Positions 8,627 through 17,293 of a stretch of 64,000 nt of DNA are shown in pieces. The translations under genes and the position numbers were made by a program. Position 1 is the first letter of the stretch. The number at the start of each line of letters is the position of its first letter. Source of the DNA: UBA1479 sp048263775 (GTDB taxonomy: Bacteria; Pseudomonadota; Alphaproteobacteria; Rhodospirillales; Casp-alpha2); NCBI GenBank assembly GCA_048263775.1, contig JBLXDU010000012.1, positions 75,154 through 139,153 on the forward strand. Direction: 5' to 3'. The notes under the pieces were generated by a model. It was given only the letters and a program-made list of their open reading frames with translations. It did no database searches and had not been told where the DNA came from.

Positions 8627-9892
8627 TCAATCGGTCAGCGATGCCGCGGCCTTGGCGATGGCCGCGATCGTTTTCGCCACGTCGTCGTCGGTCAGCGCAA
8701 GACAGGGGTAGAACTTGCTGGGCCCCTTGAAAATGCCCTGTTCCCGCAGGATGGCGTTGAACCGCGCCGCCTTTTTCGCATCATTGCGGATCACGTCGCG
8801 ATAATTGTGCATCGGGCCCCCGGCGAAGACGATGTCGAACAGCACCGGACAGCCGGCGACATGATGCGTCTGGCCCGCCGCCGACAGGTGTTCGTTGATG
8901 GCGTTTATCAGCTTTTCGCCGACCGCGTACAAATGGTCGTACTGGCCAGGTCGGCGCAGAATTTCCATGGTCTTGAGGCCTGCCACGGCAGCGACGGGAT
9001 TACCGCTCAGGGTGCCGATCTGCATCAGCGCCTTGTCCTTGCCGACCATGCCGGCGTCGAAATGGGCCATGATGTGGGCCTTTCCGGCGATCGCCGCCAG
9101 GGGGAAGCCGCCGCCGATGATCTTGCCCAGGGTGCAGACGTCGGGCGTCACGCCGTAAACCTCCTGCGCGCCGCCATAGGCCAGACGGAACCCGGTTACG
9201 ACCTCATCGAAGATCAGCACCATGCCGTGACGTGTGCATTCATCGCGCAGGGCCTCAAGGAAACCGGGCAGGGGCGGGATGATGCGCTGCAACGGCTCGA
9301 CAATGACGGCAGCAATCTCGTGGCCGTGTTCGGCGATCAGCGAGCGGAAGAATTCGATATCGTTATAGGGGGCGATCAGCATCTCATTGCGCACGGCGTC
9401 CGGAATGCCCGCCGAGTCCGGCACGGCCACGGGATAGTTCATCATCCGGTCGGGCGCCAGGCTCATCAGGCCTTCCGCCGACATCCCGTGGTAGCCGCCT
9501 TCGAACTTGAGGATCTTGTCCCGCCCCGTATGGGCGCGGGCCAGGCGCATGGCGTACATGTCGGCCTCGCTGCCCGTGCTGGCAAAGCGGACCTGTTGGG
9601 CGCAGGCCACGGCGCGGCAGATTTCCTCGGCCAGTTCAATGCCGTGGGCGTTGCTGGCGAAGAAGGTCGACCCCTTGGCCACCTGTTCCTGCACGGCCTC
9701 GACGACCTCGGGATGGCAATGGCCCAGGATCATGGGGCCGGAGCCGATCAGGTAGTCGATGTATTCGTTGCCGTCCTCGTCCCAGATATGCGCTCCCTTG
9801 CCCTCGCGAATCACGAAACTGGCGTCGAAATTGCCGAAACCGGCGCCGGGCAGTACGGCGCGGGCGCGTTCTACGAGGTCTTGCTGGGTCAT
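8627..9892 (-). CDS. Class III PLP-dependent aminotransferase, glutamate-1-semialdehyde aminomutase-like
   Basis: This 421-residue fold-type I PLP enzyme has family landmarks STGSEADMYAMRLAR (phosphate-binding), FEGGYHG, the PLP-aspartate loop LIFDEVVTGFR and the Schiff-base lysine K257 in TLGKIIGGGFP. It resembles the glutamate-1-semialdehyde aminomutase branch, but the sequence is shifted from canonical HemL (VRFASTGSEAD rather than VRMVNSGTEA). A role in amino-acid or amine metabolism is therefore more likely than tetrapyrrole synthesis. It is divergent from a VOC-family gene and lies near a LysR/TauD pair. Confidence 0.85.
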   Translation of the reverse strand: MTQQDLVERARAVLPGAGFGNFDASFVIREGKGAHIWDEDGNEYIDYLIGSGPMILGHCHPEVVEAVQEQVAKGSTFFASNAHGIELAEEICRAVACAQQVRFASTGSEADMYAMRLARAHTGRDKILKFEGGYHGMSAEGLMSLAPDRMMNYPVAVPDSAGIPDAVRNEMLIAPYNDIEFFRSLIAEHGHEIAAVIVEPLQRIIPPLPGFLEALRDECTRHGMVLIFDEVVTGFRLAYGGAQEVYGVTPDVCTLGKIIGGGFPLAAIAGKAHIMAHFDAGMVGKDKALMQIGTLSGNPVAAVAGLKTMEILRRPGQYDHLYAVGEKLINAINEHLSAAGQTHHVAGCPVLFDIVFAGGPMHNYRDVIRNDAKKAARFNAILREQGIFKGPSKFYPCLALTDDDVAKTIAAIAKAAASLTD

Positions 9893-10020
9893 GGTCGGTG
9901 GTCTCGTCGGCTGGAGGAGGGGGAATACGCGATCGACGATGGATGGTAGGGAACCCCGACACCTTCACACAAGGGCCATCCGGTCGCAGTATACAGGCCA
10001 CCGCAAATGCAGAGGCCACC

Positions 10021-10407
10021 ATGATCGACCATATCTCCATCGCCGTCTCGAACCTTGCCGCCAGCGCGGCGTTCTACGAAGCCGTTCTGGAGCCGCTCGG
10101 CCTGACGCGACTGGTCGATCGGCCGCATACGGTCGGTTTCGGTAAACGCTATCCGGAATTCTGGCTCAATGCGCGGCCGGGTATGGCGGCGGCGGATGCT
10201 AACACGGGCATGCACGTGTGTTTGCGCGCACGAACCACGGCGGCGGTCACGGCGTTCCACGCGGCGGCCCTGGCGGGCGGCGGGGCGGATGCTGGCGCGC
10301 CAGGTATGCGCGATGCCTCCATGGGACCGTACTTTGCTGCCTTCATCCTCGATCCCGACGGCAACAAGATCGAGGCGGCGAGCTTCCCTGCGGCCGAGAC
10401 CGGGTGA
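10021..10407 (+). CDS. VOC (glyoxalase/bleomycin resistance) family protein
   Basis: This 128-residue metal-dependent vicinal-oxygen-chelate protein has candidate metal ligands H4 (MIDHISIAVSNL), H65 (MHVCLRA) and E118 (NKIEAASF), plus the common C-terminal phrase MGPYFAAFILDPDGNKIE. The start at 10021 is chosen because it gives the usual short VOC N terminus; a longer in-frame reading exists from 9898. VOC members include glyoxalases, fosfomycin- and bleomycin-resistance proteins and dioxygenases, so the role is open. A decayed copy of the same C-terminal phrase lies about 2.3 kb downstream. Confidence 0.85.
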   Translation: MIDHISIAVSNLAASAAFYEAVLEPLGLTRLVDRPHTVGFGKRYPEFWLNARPGMAAADANTGMHVCLRARTTAAVTAFHAAALAGGGADAGAPGMRDASMGPYFAAFILDPDGNKIEAASFPAAETG

Positions 10408-10412
10408 GGCGG

Positions 10413-11378
10413 CTATCCCGCGGAAAACCCCCGGTCGGCCAACTGTTCCTCCGTCACCGGAATCTCGATCCCGTCGCTTTGCACGTTTCGCAATTTCACC
10501 AACGCCGCCGACACCAGCGTGCCGGCGGCCGGCGTGGGGGACCGTCCGGCACGGGTGATCAAGGACACCGTGCGGTGGATGGGCGGGGCCAGACGGATCG
10601 CCGGAATGCCTTCCGACGCCATGGCCTGGGCCACCAACCCCGGCACCGCGGCGATTCCCAGCCCCTCACGCACCATGCGGATCAGCCCCCAAACGGACGA
10701 CACCTCGTAGGCCAGCCCGCTGACCGCAAGCTGGCCCGCCGCATGTTCCTTGAGAATACCCCGGATGCCGCTTTCACCGGACATGCCCACGGCCGGATGG
10801 TCGTTGAACACATCCCAGGCGAGGGGGCCTTCGTGCGCCGCCAGGGGATGCGTCGGCGGACAGACGAGGTGGAAGGCGTCTCGCATCACCGGCGTGGCGT
10901 CGAAATCGGCATCGGGGAGGGCGACGGTCGTGAAGGCCAGGTCCATGTCGCCGGCACGGACGCGCTCGATCGCCTCCGCCGTCAGGATTTCGATGATCCG
11001 CACGCGGATTCCCGGATATTGGGCTGCCATTTCCTTGATCGCCGGAACCAGGACCGAGGTAATCATCGTCGCCGTCGCACCAACGACGACCAGACCCTGT
11101 TGACGGTCCACATGGGCCCGCAGGTCCTCCATGCCGCGCTCCAGGTCTTCAGTGAAGCGGCGGGCGACAATGGCGAACTGCCGACCGTGGGTCGTCGGTT
11201 CGACATGCCGGGTCGTGCGGTCGAACAGCCGCAGCCCCAGTTCCAGTTCCAGGTTCTTGACGGAATTGGTCAGCGCCGATTGCGTCATGTTGAGCACGGC
11301 CGCCGCCTTGGTGAAGCTGGCCTGTTCCATGACGGCAAGAAAAGCGCGCAGTTGGCGGAGGGTGATGCTGTTATTCAT
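10413..11378 (-). CDS. LysR family transcriptional regulator
   Basis: This 321-residue LTTR has an N-terminal winged helix (ITLRQLRAFLAVMEQASFTKAA, with MTQSALTNSVKNLE as recognition helix) and a substrate-binding domain beginning at about residue 90 (GLVVVGATATMI). It is transcribed away from the TauD-type oxygenase gene across a 94-base AT-rich gap, the usual LTTR arrangement for controlling the divergent neighbour. The effector is unknown. Confidence 0.92.
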   Translation of the reverse strand: MNNSITLRQLRAFLAVMEQASFTKAAAVLNMTQSALTNSVKNLELELGLRLFDRTTRHVEPTTHGRQFAIVARRFTEDLERGMEDLRAHVDRQQGLVVVGATATMITSVLVPAIKEMAAQYPGIRVRIIEILTAEAIERVRAGDMDLAFTTVALPDADFDATPVMRDAFHLVCPPTHPLAAHEGPLAWDVFNDHPAVGMSGESGIRGILKEHAAGQLAVSGLAYEVSSVWGLIRMVREGLGIAAVPGLVAQAMASEGIPAIRLAPPIHRTVSLITRAGRSPTPAAGTLVSAALVKLRNVQSDGIEIPVTEEQLADRGFSAG

Positions 11379-11472
11379 ATGACAAATATATCAATCAATT
11401 AAAAAAACAAAATAGACAAATAACTGATCAAACCTGATGGTGTTTCCGCCAAACAACTTGCGGGAGTGGACC
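11379..11472. promoter_or_regulatory. Shared AT-rich promoter region between LysR and TauD-type genes
   Basis: The 94-base divergent gap is far richer in A and T than its surroundings (ATATATCAATCAATT, then a run of seven A). It ends in a GGGAGTGG ribosome-binding site for the oxygenase. By analogy to other LysR pairs it should hold the regulator's T-N11-A type site and both promoters, but no single site can be assigned by eye. Confidence 0.5.
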
Positions 11473-12579
11473 ATGACGAACCTAGCCCTCAAAGACACCG
11501 TCGATACGGTGCATGACATGACATCGGCTGACCTGACCCCCGGGCCGGTTGGCGGCCCCGGCGCCTGGCGGGGTCCGGACATGGCGGCATCCGGCATCTG
11601 GATCGAACATCTGACCGAGGGCGAGATCGCCGAAATCGACGCGGCCATCCGCGCCCATCATGCCAACGATCTGGGCATGGCGGATATCGGGCCTGAGACC
11701 TTCCATCTTCCGACCCTGGGTCCGCGCCTGAAGAAATTGCGCGACGAGGTCGTCAACGGACGTGGTTTCGTGCTGCTTCGCGGGTTTCCGGTTGATCGTT
11801 ACAGCGTCACGGAATCTGCCATTGGCTACTTGGGGCTGGGCTCCTACATCGGCGGCTTCCGTCCCAGCAATGCCAAGGGGCATCTGCTGGGCCATGTGCG
11901 TGACATCGGACGCAACATCAAGGACCCGACCACGCGATATTACCAGACCAACCGCGGCCTCGAATTCCATACGGACAGCGTTGATATCGTCGGGTTGCTC
12001 TGCCTGAAAACGGCCAAATCCGGCGGCGCCAGCCGCATCGTCAGCTCCGTGACCCTGCACGACGTGATCCGCGAACGGCGGCCCGACCTGTGGCGGGCAC
12101 TGTTCAATGCCTTTCCCACCGACCGCCGCGGTGAAATCCCACCGGGGATGAAGCCCTGGTTCGACGTGCCCGTGTTCAATTGGCACGCCGGCCATCTGAC
12201 GACGATGTACGTGGGGCAGTACATCCGCTCTGCCCAGGAACTGTTTCCGGAGGCGCGCCGCCTGACGGACCTTGAGGTCGAGGCCATGGACTACCTGGAT
12301 ACGCTCTGCAACGACCCGGAATTCTATCTGTCCATGGATTTCCTGCCAGGCGACATCCAGCTGCTGCACAATCATCAGATCCTGCATTCGCGCACGGATT
12401 ACGAGGATTGGCCGGAGATCGAAAACCGGCGGCATCTGTTGCGCCTGTGGCTGGCGCCCGATATCGGCCGCCCATTGCCGCCGGTGTTCGAGCCGCGCTA
12501 CGGCAACCTGACACCGGGCGACCGGGGAGGGATTTTCACCGAAAGCACCAAGCTGACGTTTTCGCTGTCTCCCACATAA
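11473..12579 (+). CDS. TauD/TfdA-family Fe(II)/2-oxoglutarate-type oxygenase
   Basis: This 368-residue protein of the TauD/TfdA (clavaminate-synthase-like) family has the facial triad in FHTDS (His and Asp) and the distal His in LLHNHQILHSRTD, followed by the arginine-rich 2-oxoglutarate site RRHLLRLWL. Such enzymes hydroxylate or cleave small molecules using Fe(II), 2-oxoglutarate and oxygen. Some close relatives carry out other chemistry, so the substrate stays open. The ATG at 11473 has a GGGAG site in front; a further ATG at 11437 is in frame but not needed. Divergent LysR control is likely. Confidence 0.88.
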   Translation: MTNLALKDTVDTVHDMTSADLTPGPVGGPGAWRGPDMAASGIWIEHLTEGEIAEIDAAIRAHHANDLGMADIGPETFHLPTLGPRLKKLRDEVVNGRGFVLLRGFPVDRYSVTESAIGYLGLGSYIGGFRPSNAKGHLLGHVRDIGRNIKDPTTRYYQTNRGLEFHTDSVDIVGLLCLKTAKSGGASRIVSSVTLHDVIRERRPDLWRALFNAFPTDRRGEIPPGMKPWFDVPVFNWHAGHLTTMYVGQYIRSAQELFPEARRLTDLEVEAMDYLDTLCNDPEFYLSMDFLPGDIQLLHNHQILHSRTDYEDWPEIENRRHLLRLWLAPDIGRPLPPVFEPRYGNLTPGDRGGIFTESTKLTFSLSPT

Positions 12580-12926
12580 CGCGGGGCGCCGCGACCAATT
12601 CGGCGCGGCAGCTTCACCGGCAGCGTTCCCACGCAGCGGAAATTGAAATCTCAGCGCTGACGGCTGCGCGTCCGGCATCGCGAGCGATGCATTGATGGGG
12701 CCGCACTTCGTCGTCTTCATCGGTTATCGCGATGCCAACAAGATCGAGACGGCGGCGTTGTTCGAAAGAACGAGGGATAACGGAGCACGGTGGCGGGCCA
12801 AGCGTCCCCCCTTCGCTCATCATCATTTATCGCATAATGTATATTATGGAAAATATTTGATATGTATTTTTATTCAGATACTTAGATTCACAGATGAATC
12901 CGTCACTGAATCATCAGCACACACCG
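12580..12926. other. Gene-poor gap with a VOC fragment and an AT-rich stretch
   Basis: This 347-base gap lies between the oxygenase and MBL-hydrolase genes, which converge on it. The first third holds a decayed VOC-like fragment (separate entry). From about 12820 to 12900 composition drops sharply to AT-rich sequence (TATGGAAAATATTTGATATG). No intact gene, convincing terminator or repeat was seen. Confidence 0.5.
12662..12766 (+). pseudogene. Remnant of a VOC-family gene (C-terminal fragment)
   Basis: In frame 2 the translation reads ASDALMGPHFVVFIGYRDA and continues NKIETAALFE. This matches, position for position, the end of the VOC protein encoded at 10021-10407 (MGPYFAAFILDPDGNKIEAA). No matching upstream domain or start with a ribosome-binding site is present, and the frame runs on into unrelated AT-rich sequence, so this is read as a decayed fragment. 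Similarity to the nearby gene is moderate, so it is probably an old paralogue or a separate VOC gene rather than a recent duplication. Confidence 0.6.
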
Positions 12927-13709
12927 TTAGGAGTCCGGCACATCCAATTCCATACCGTCGTAAGCCACCTCTACCCCTTCGGGCACATAGTCCGTGAGCG
13001 TGTCGTAATCGATGCGCGGGCTCATATGGGTGATGACCATGCGCTGGGGCTGGATGCGCTCGCGAAGTTCAAGCGCGGCGTCGACATGCAAATGCGTCGG
13101 ATGCTCATGCCAAGCGAATACGCCGACGATCCAGGTATGCACCCCCTGTACCGCTGCCACACCTTGGTCGGTCATGCGCACCAAGTCCGTCGTATAGGCC
13201 AGCGGCCCGAAGCGGAGCCCATGGGTGGTCGAAAAGCCGTGATCCTGTTCGAACGCCAGGCCGTCGATGCCGCCGGCGGTGAACGGAGTGCCGGCCTCAT
13301 AGACGTTAGCCGTCAGTGTCGGCTTGTAATAATGCTCCGTACCGGCATGCAGCGGCGCCAGGACATAGGCGAAGCGTTCTTGAACCGCCGCCAAGGTTTC
13401 CGCGTCGGTCCATAGCGGAATGGCGACCCCCATGGCGCGGTTGATGCTGCGGATATCGTCAATGCCGTGCAGATGGTCCGCATGACCATGGGTCAGCACC
13501 AGACCATCCAGATGCCGCACACCCGTGCGCAGCATCTGTTCCCGGAAATCCGGTGCCGTGTCGATTAACAGCCGCTTGCCGGCTTTTTCAATCAGGATCG
13601 ACGGCCGGGTGCGGCGGTTCTTGGGGTTTTTCGGATCGCAATCACCCCATCCGGCCTCGATCGAGGGAACCCCGCTGGAAGCACCCGAGCCCAGGATCGT
13701 GACCTTCAT
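12927..13709 (-). CDS. MBL-fold metal-dependent hydrolase, PhnP-like
   Basis: This 260-residue metallo-beta-lactamase-fold protein has the signature HGHADHLHGIDD, further metal ligands expected at the later His residues (DHGFSTTHG), and the N-terminal MKVTILGSGASSGVPS characteristic of the PhnP/phosphodiesterase branch. The family hydrolyses phosphodiesters such as cyclic phosphates. It begins nine bases after the end of tatD, and tatD-MBL linkage is widespread in alphaproteobacteria, so the genes form one transcript with metG and others upstream. Confidence 0.88.
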   Translation of the reverse strand: MKVTILGSGASSGVPSIEAGWGDCDPKNPKNRRTRPSILIEKAGKRLLIDTAPDFREQMLRTGVRHLDGLVLTHGHADHLHGIDDIRSINRAMGVAIPLWTDAETLAAVQERFAYVLAPLHAGTEHYYKPTLTANVYEAGTPFTAGGIDGLAFEQDHGFSTTHGLRFGPLAYTTDLVRMTDQGVAAVQGVHTWIVGVFAWHEHPTHLHVDAALELRERIQPQRMVITHMSPRIDYDTLTDYVPEGVEVAYDGMELDVPDS

Positions 13710-13718
13710 TTCCGGTCC

Positions 13719-14536
13719 CTACCCCTCGCCCCGCACCGCGGCGGCGGCCTTGGTGAACAGGGTGAAGAAGTTGTCGGTCGTGCGCAGGGCAAGATCGTCC
13801 GGGGAAATCCCCTTGAGCTCCGCCACCTTGGCGGCGGTCAAGGCGGTGAACGCGGGCTCGTTGCGCTTGCCGCGCTGGGGCACCGGGCCAGGAAGGGTGA
13901 GTCCGTTTCGACCAGCAGGCGGTCGAGCGGCACGTCCTTGACCGTGTCACGCAAAGCATCGGCGGTCTTGAAGGTGACGATCCCGGAAATGGAGATGTAG
14001 AGCCCCATCTCAACGGCCTTTTCCGCCACTTCGGGCCCTGCGGAAAAACAGTGGATCAAGCCCGGAAACGGCCCGCCGTCGCGGTATTCCTCGTCCATCA
14101 CGCGAAGGGTATCGTCGTCGGCATCGCGGGTATGAACGATCAGCGGCAGACCGGTCATCCTCGCGGCCCGGATATGGGCGCGGAATTGGGTTTCCTGAAT
14201 GTCACGGGGGCTGCGTTCGTAATAGAAATCCAGGCCCGTCTCGCCGATCCCGACGACCTTGGGATGGGCTGCCAGTTCCGTCAGTTCCCGGGCGCTGGTG
14301 ACCTTTTCCGTCGCCGCCTGGTGCGGGTGGATGCCGACCGTGCAGAAGATGTTCGGGAAGCGTTCGGCCACGGCCTTGACCTGGTCAAACTTGGACAGAT
14401 GGGTCGAGATCGTCACCATATAGGCGACCCCCGCCTCCTCCGCCCGTGCCACCACGGCATCCAATTCGTCCCCAAAATCCGGGAAATCCAGGTGGCAGTG
14501 GCTGTCCACCAGATAGGGTTGCAGGGCACCGTCCAT
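13719..14536 (-). pseudogene. tatD: TatD family metal-dependent deoxyribonuclease, frameshifted
   Basis: This TatD-type metal-dependent hydrolase starts at 14536 with VDSHCHLDF, carries the metal-site phrases GETGLDFYYE and LPLIVHTRDADDDT and the FHCFS-like IHCFSAG, and runs normally to LLVETDSPFLA. Family members continue with a PVPxRGKRNEP segment. That segment is present but in another frame from about 13885: one C is missing from a C run (GGG at 13885-13887 on the plus strand). Restoring it gives an uninterrupted C terminus ending in TTDNFFTLFTKAAAAVRGEG and a TAG at 13719. As written, the frame instead ends at 13838 after 232 residues with an unrelated tail. It may be a true inactivation or an assembly error in a homopolymer. 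Confidence 0.8.
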
Positions 14537-14538
14537 GA

Positions 14539-16095
14539 TTACGCCGCTCCCTGGGTCTCGTCGTCCTGAAAACGGGGAAACACCCCTTCCGGCTTGGGCA
14601 GGGCCGCGCCGGGAGCGAGCGCCACGCCGGGCGCCAGCTGATCCAGCGCGCGGGCATCCGCCGCCACGGACAGTTGGTCCAGCAGCTTGGCTGAGGTATC
14701 AGGCATGAACGGCTGGGTCAGAATGGCGAGACGCCGGATGGTTTCGGCCAGCACGTACAGCACCGTCGCCATGCGCGCCGGGTCTTCCTTACGCAGCTTC
14801 CAGGGGGCCTGATGGTCGACATAGCCGTTGGCGGCACGGATCACGGTCCAAATGGCCTCCAGCGCCTCGTGGAACGCCTGTCGGTCCAAGGCACCCCGCA
14901 CCACATCCAGCAACGCCGCCGCGGGATCAAGCAAGGCCTTGTCATCATCGGTGAAGTCGCCCGGCGTCGGCACCGTGCCGCCGCAATTCTTGGTAACCAT
15001 GGACAACACGCGCTGTGCCAGATTGCCATAATCGTTGGCCAACTCGCCATTCATGCGATTGACCATGGCGGAATGGGAAAAATCGCCGTCGTTGCCGAAC
15101 GGAACCTCGCGCAGCAGGAAATAGCGCACCTGGTCGAGGCCGTATTTTTCAACCAGATCAACGGGATCAATGACGTTGCCGACGGATTTTGAAATCTTCT
15201 GGCCTTCGTTGGTCCACCAGCCGTGGGCGAACACGCGCTTCGGCGGCTCCAGCCCCGCCGCCATCAGGAAGGCCGGCCAGTAAACCGCGTGAAAGCGCAG
15301 GATGTCCTTGCCGACCATGTGCAGGTCACAGGGCCAATAGGTGGCGAATTCCCCCTGCTCGTCCGGGTACCCCAGGGCCGAGATATAGTTGGTCAGGGCG
15401 TCGAGCCAGACATAGAAGATGTGCTGATCGTCGCCCGGCACCGGCACGCCCCAGTTGAAGGTGGTGCGCGACACGGACAGGTCCTGCAGGCCGCCCTTGA
15501 CGAAGCTGGTGACCTCATTGCGCCGGCTGGGCGGGGCGATGAAATCCGGATTGGCGTCGTAGAACGCCAGTAGGCGGTCGCCCCATGCGGACAGGCGGAA
15601 GAAATAGCTGGGCTCCTCCACCCATTCGACCTCGGCGCCCGAAGGGGCGATGCGCGTGCCGTCGGGCCGCTTGGTCAACTCACCCTCACCATAGAACGCC
15701 TCGTCACGCACCGCGTACCAGCCGGAATAGCTGCCCAGATAGATTTCCCCGGCGTCGATCATGCGCTGCCAGATCGCTTGGCAGGCCTTGATGTGGCGGG
15801 GTTCCGTCGTGCGGATGAAGTCGTCGTGGCTGAAATTCATGAAATCGGCCAGGGTGCGGAAATTCTGCGACACCTGATCGGCGAAGGTCTGCGGGTCGAT
15901 GCCCTTGGCCTGGGCCGATTTTTCCACCTTCTGGCCGTGTTCGTCCGTGCCCGTCAGGAACTTCACGTCATAACCGTCCAGGCGCTTGAACCGCGCCAGA
16001 ACGTCACAGGCCAGCGTGGTGTACGCATGGCCGATATGCGGCGCGTCGTTCACGTAATAGATGGGCGTGGTCAGGTAGTAGGGCGTGGCCGGCAT
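14539..16095 (-). CDS. metG: Methionine--tRNA ligase
   Basis: This 518-residue class I aminoacyl-tRNA synthetase charges tRNA-Met. The HIGH motif appears as APHIGHAYTT at the N terminus and KMSKS as KISKSVGN at about residue 300. The short form, without a C-terminal tRNA-binding appendix, is usual in alphaproteobacteria. The ATG at 16095 is selected because the protein then starts MPATPYYLTTPIYYVND; the extra upstream in-frame sequence overlaps holB and is unlike the family. It ends two bases before the tatD start. Confidence 0.95.
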   Translation of the reverse strand: MPATPYYLTTPIYYVNDAPHIGHAYTTLACDVLARFKRLDGYDVKFLTGTDEHGQKVEKSAQAKGIDPQTFADQVSQNFRTLADFMNFSHDDFIRTTEPRHIKACQAIWQRMIDAGEIYLGSYSGWYAVRDEAFYGEGELTKRPDGTRIAPSGAEVEWVEEPSYFFRLSAWGDRLLAFYDANPDFIAPPSRRNEVTSFVKGGLQDLSVSRTTFNWGVPVPGDDQHIFYVWLDALTNYISALGYPDEQGEFATYWPCDLHMVGKDILRFHAVYWPAFLMAAGLEPPKRVFAHGWWTNEGQKISKSVGNVIDPVDLVEKYGLDQVRYFLLREVPFGNDGDFSHSAMVNRMNGELANDYGNLAQRVLSMVTKNCGGTVPTPGDFTDDDKALLDPAAALLDVVRGALDRQAFHEALEAIWTVIRAANGYVDHQAPWKLRKEDPARMATVLYVLAETIRRLAILTQPFMPDTSAKLLDQLSVAADARALDQLAPGVALAPGAALPKPEGVFPRFQDDETQGAA

Positions 16096-16141
16096 GTGTG
16101 GATCCAGTGGCACAGGGTCAAAGGGTGGTGCGTCGTCCGCG

Positions 16142-17293
16142 TTATCGCCTAACCGCCGCTTCGGCCGTGATGAACGCGTTGAGGACCACCTGCTTGCGGT
16201 CCAGGTTGGCGGCGGTCGTCGCGGCAAGCAGGCGCGACACCTTTTCCCATACCTCCAGCCAGCGATCAAGGCTGGCCATGGCATTGAGCCTGGCCACGGC
16301 CTGGGCGTCGATGATGCTCGGCAACGGTCCGCCGCCGGCGGCGATAATCAGGCGTTCCAACCACCAACGCAGTGTCTTGGCGAAAGCCGCGAATTCGGCT
16401 TCCTTCCCGGCACCGCCCAGACGCCCTGCGAAATCATGTAAATCCTTGGCCGGAATGCCGTCCGGCAAGCGCGCGAGCAGGCCCGAAACCTCGTCCAGCA
16501 TGGCCAGCCCCCCCTGCTCCGCCAGGTCTAGGGCATAACCGATGCTGCCTTCGGCGACTTCGGCCAGACGTGCCGCCTCGGCCGTCCCCAGATCGGGACA
16601 GCGCTGGGCGACCAGGCCCGCCACGGCACCCGCCGGCGGCGGCCGCAGGGTCAGGCGCCGGCAGCGCGAGCGGATGGTCGGCAGCAAACTACCGGGATTG
16701 TGCGACACCAGGATAACCAAGGCCTGGGGCGGTGGTTCTTCAAGTACTTTCAGAAGCGCATTGGCGGCATTTCGGTTCATGTCGTCAGCGCTATCGATGA
16801 CGACCACGCGCCAAGCCCCCTCGCCCGCCGTCAGGCTGAGAAAGCCTTTCACGGCGCGGATGGCGTCGACCGGGATCTGGCCCTTGCGGCGTCCGGTTTT
16901 CTCGTCGACCGCGCATTCGATCACCATCAAGTCGGCGTGGCTTCCGGCCAATGTGCGGTGGAACACGGGATGGGCAGGGTCCAGGTAAAGCCCCTGCCCC
17001 TCTCCCCTGGCCCCGGCGGGCGCAGGGGCCGGTTCCGGCGGGGCGTCGCCGAACAGACCCGGGCCGTCGTTCGTGGGGGCTGCCTTGGCCATGACCGCAC
17101 CGTGGCTCAGGACATAGCGCGCGAAACGGTGGGCCAAGGTTGCCTTACCGATGCCCTTGGGCCCGGTAATCAGCCAGGCATGGGCCAAGCGACCGGCCTC
17201 AAGCGCCGTGCGCAGGCTCTCCTCGGCCTCCAAATGCCCGATCAGGTCCGGATTGGCGCGCGGGTCCAGGTTCGGGGCATCGTCGTCACTCAT
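16142..17293 (-). CDS. holB: DNA polymerase III subunit delta'
   Basis: This 383-residue clamp-loader AAA+ subunit has a Walker-A-like loop GPKGIGKATLAHRFA, the sensor-1/SRC region ISHNPGSLLPTIRSRCRRL (shortened here as VSHNPGSLLPTIRSRC), and a C-terminal collar domain. Delta' acts with delta and tau/gamma to load the beta sliding clamp. It overlaps the end of tmk by four bases (ATGA), the standard tmk-holB coupling, and precedes metG by 46 bases. Confidence 0.92.
   Translation of the reverse strand: MSDDDAPNLDPRANPDLIGHLEAEESLRTALEAGRLAHAWLITGPKGIGKATLAHRFARYVLSHGAVMAKAAPTNDGPGLFGDAPPEPAPAPAGARGEGQGLYLDPAHPVFHRTLAGSHADLMVIECAVDEKTGRRKGQIPVDAIRAVKGFLSLTAGEGAWRVVVIDSADDMNRNAANALLKVLEEPPPQALVILVSHNPGSLLPTIRSRCRRLTLRPPPAGAVAGLVAQRCPDLGTAEAARLAEVAEGSIGYALDLAEQGGLAMLDEVSGLLARLPDGIPAKDLHDFAGRLGGAGKEAEFAAFAKTLRWWLERLIIAAGGGPLPSIIDAQAVARLNAMASLDRWLEVWEKVSRLLAATTAANLDRKQVVLNAFITAEAAVRR

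Noticed and set aside
8492..9949. Open frame of 485 codons on the plus strand opposite the PLP enzyme
   Set aside because: Antisense shadow of a well-supported aminotransferase and mazG; composition is His/Gly/Val-rich with no family likeness.
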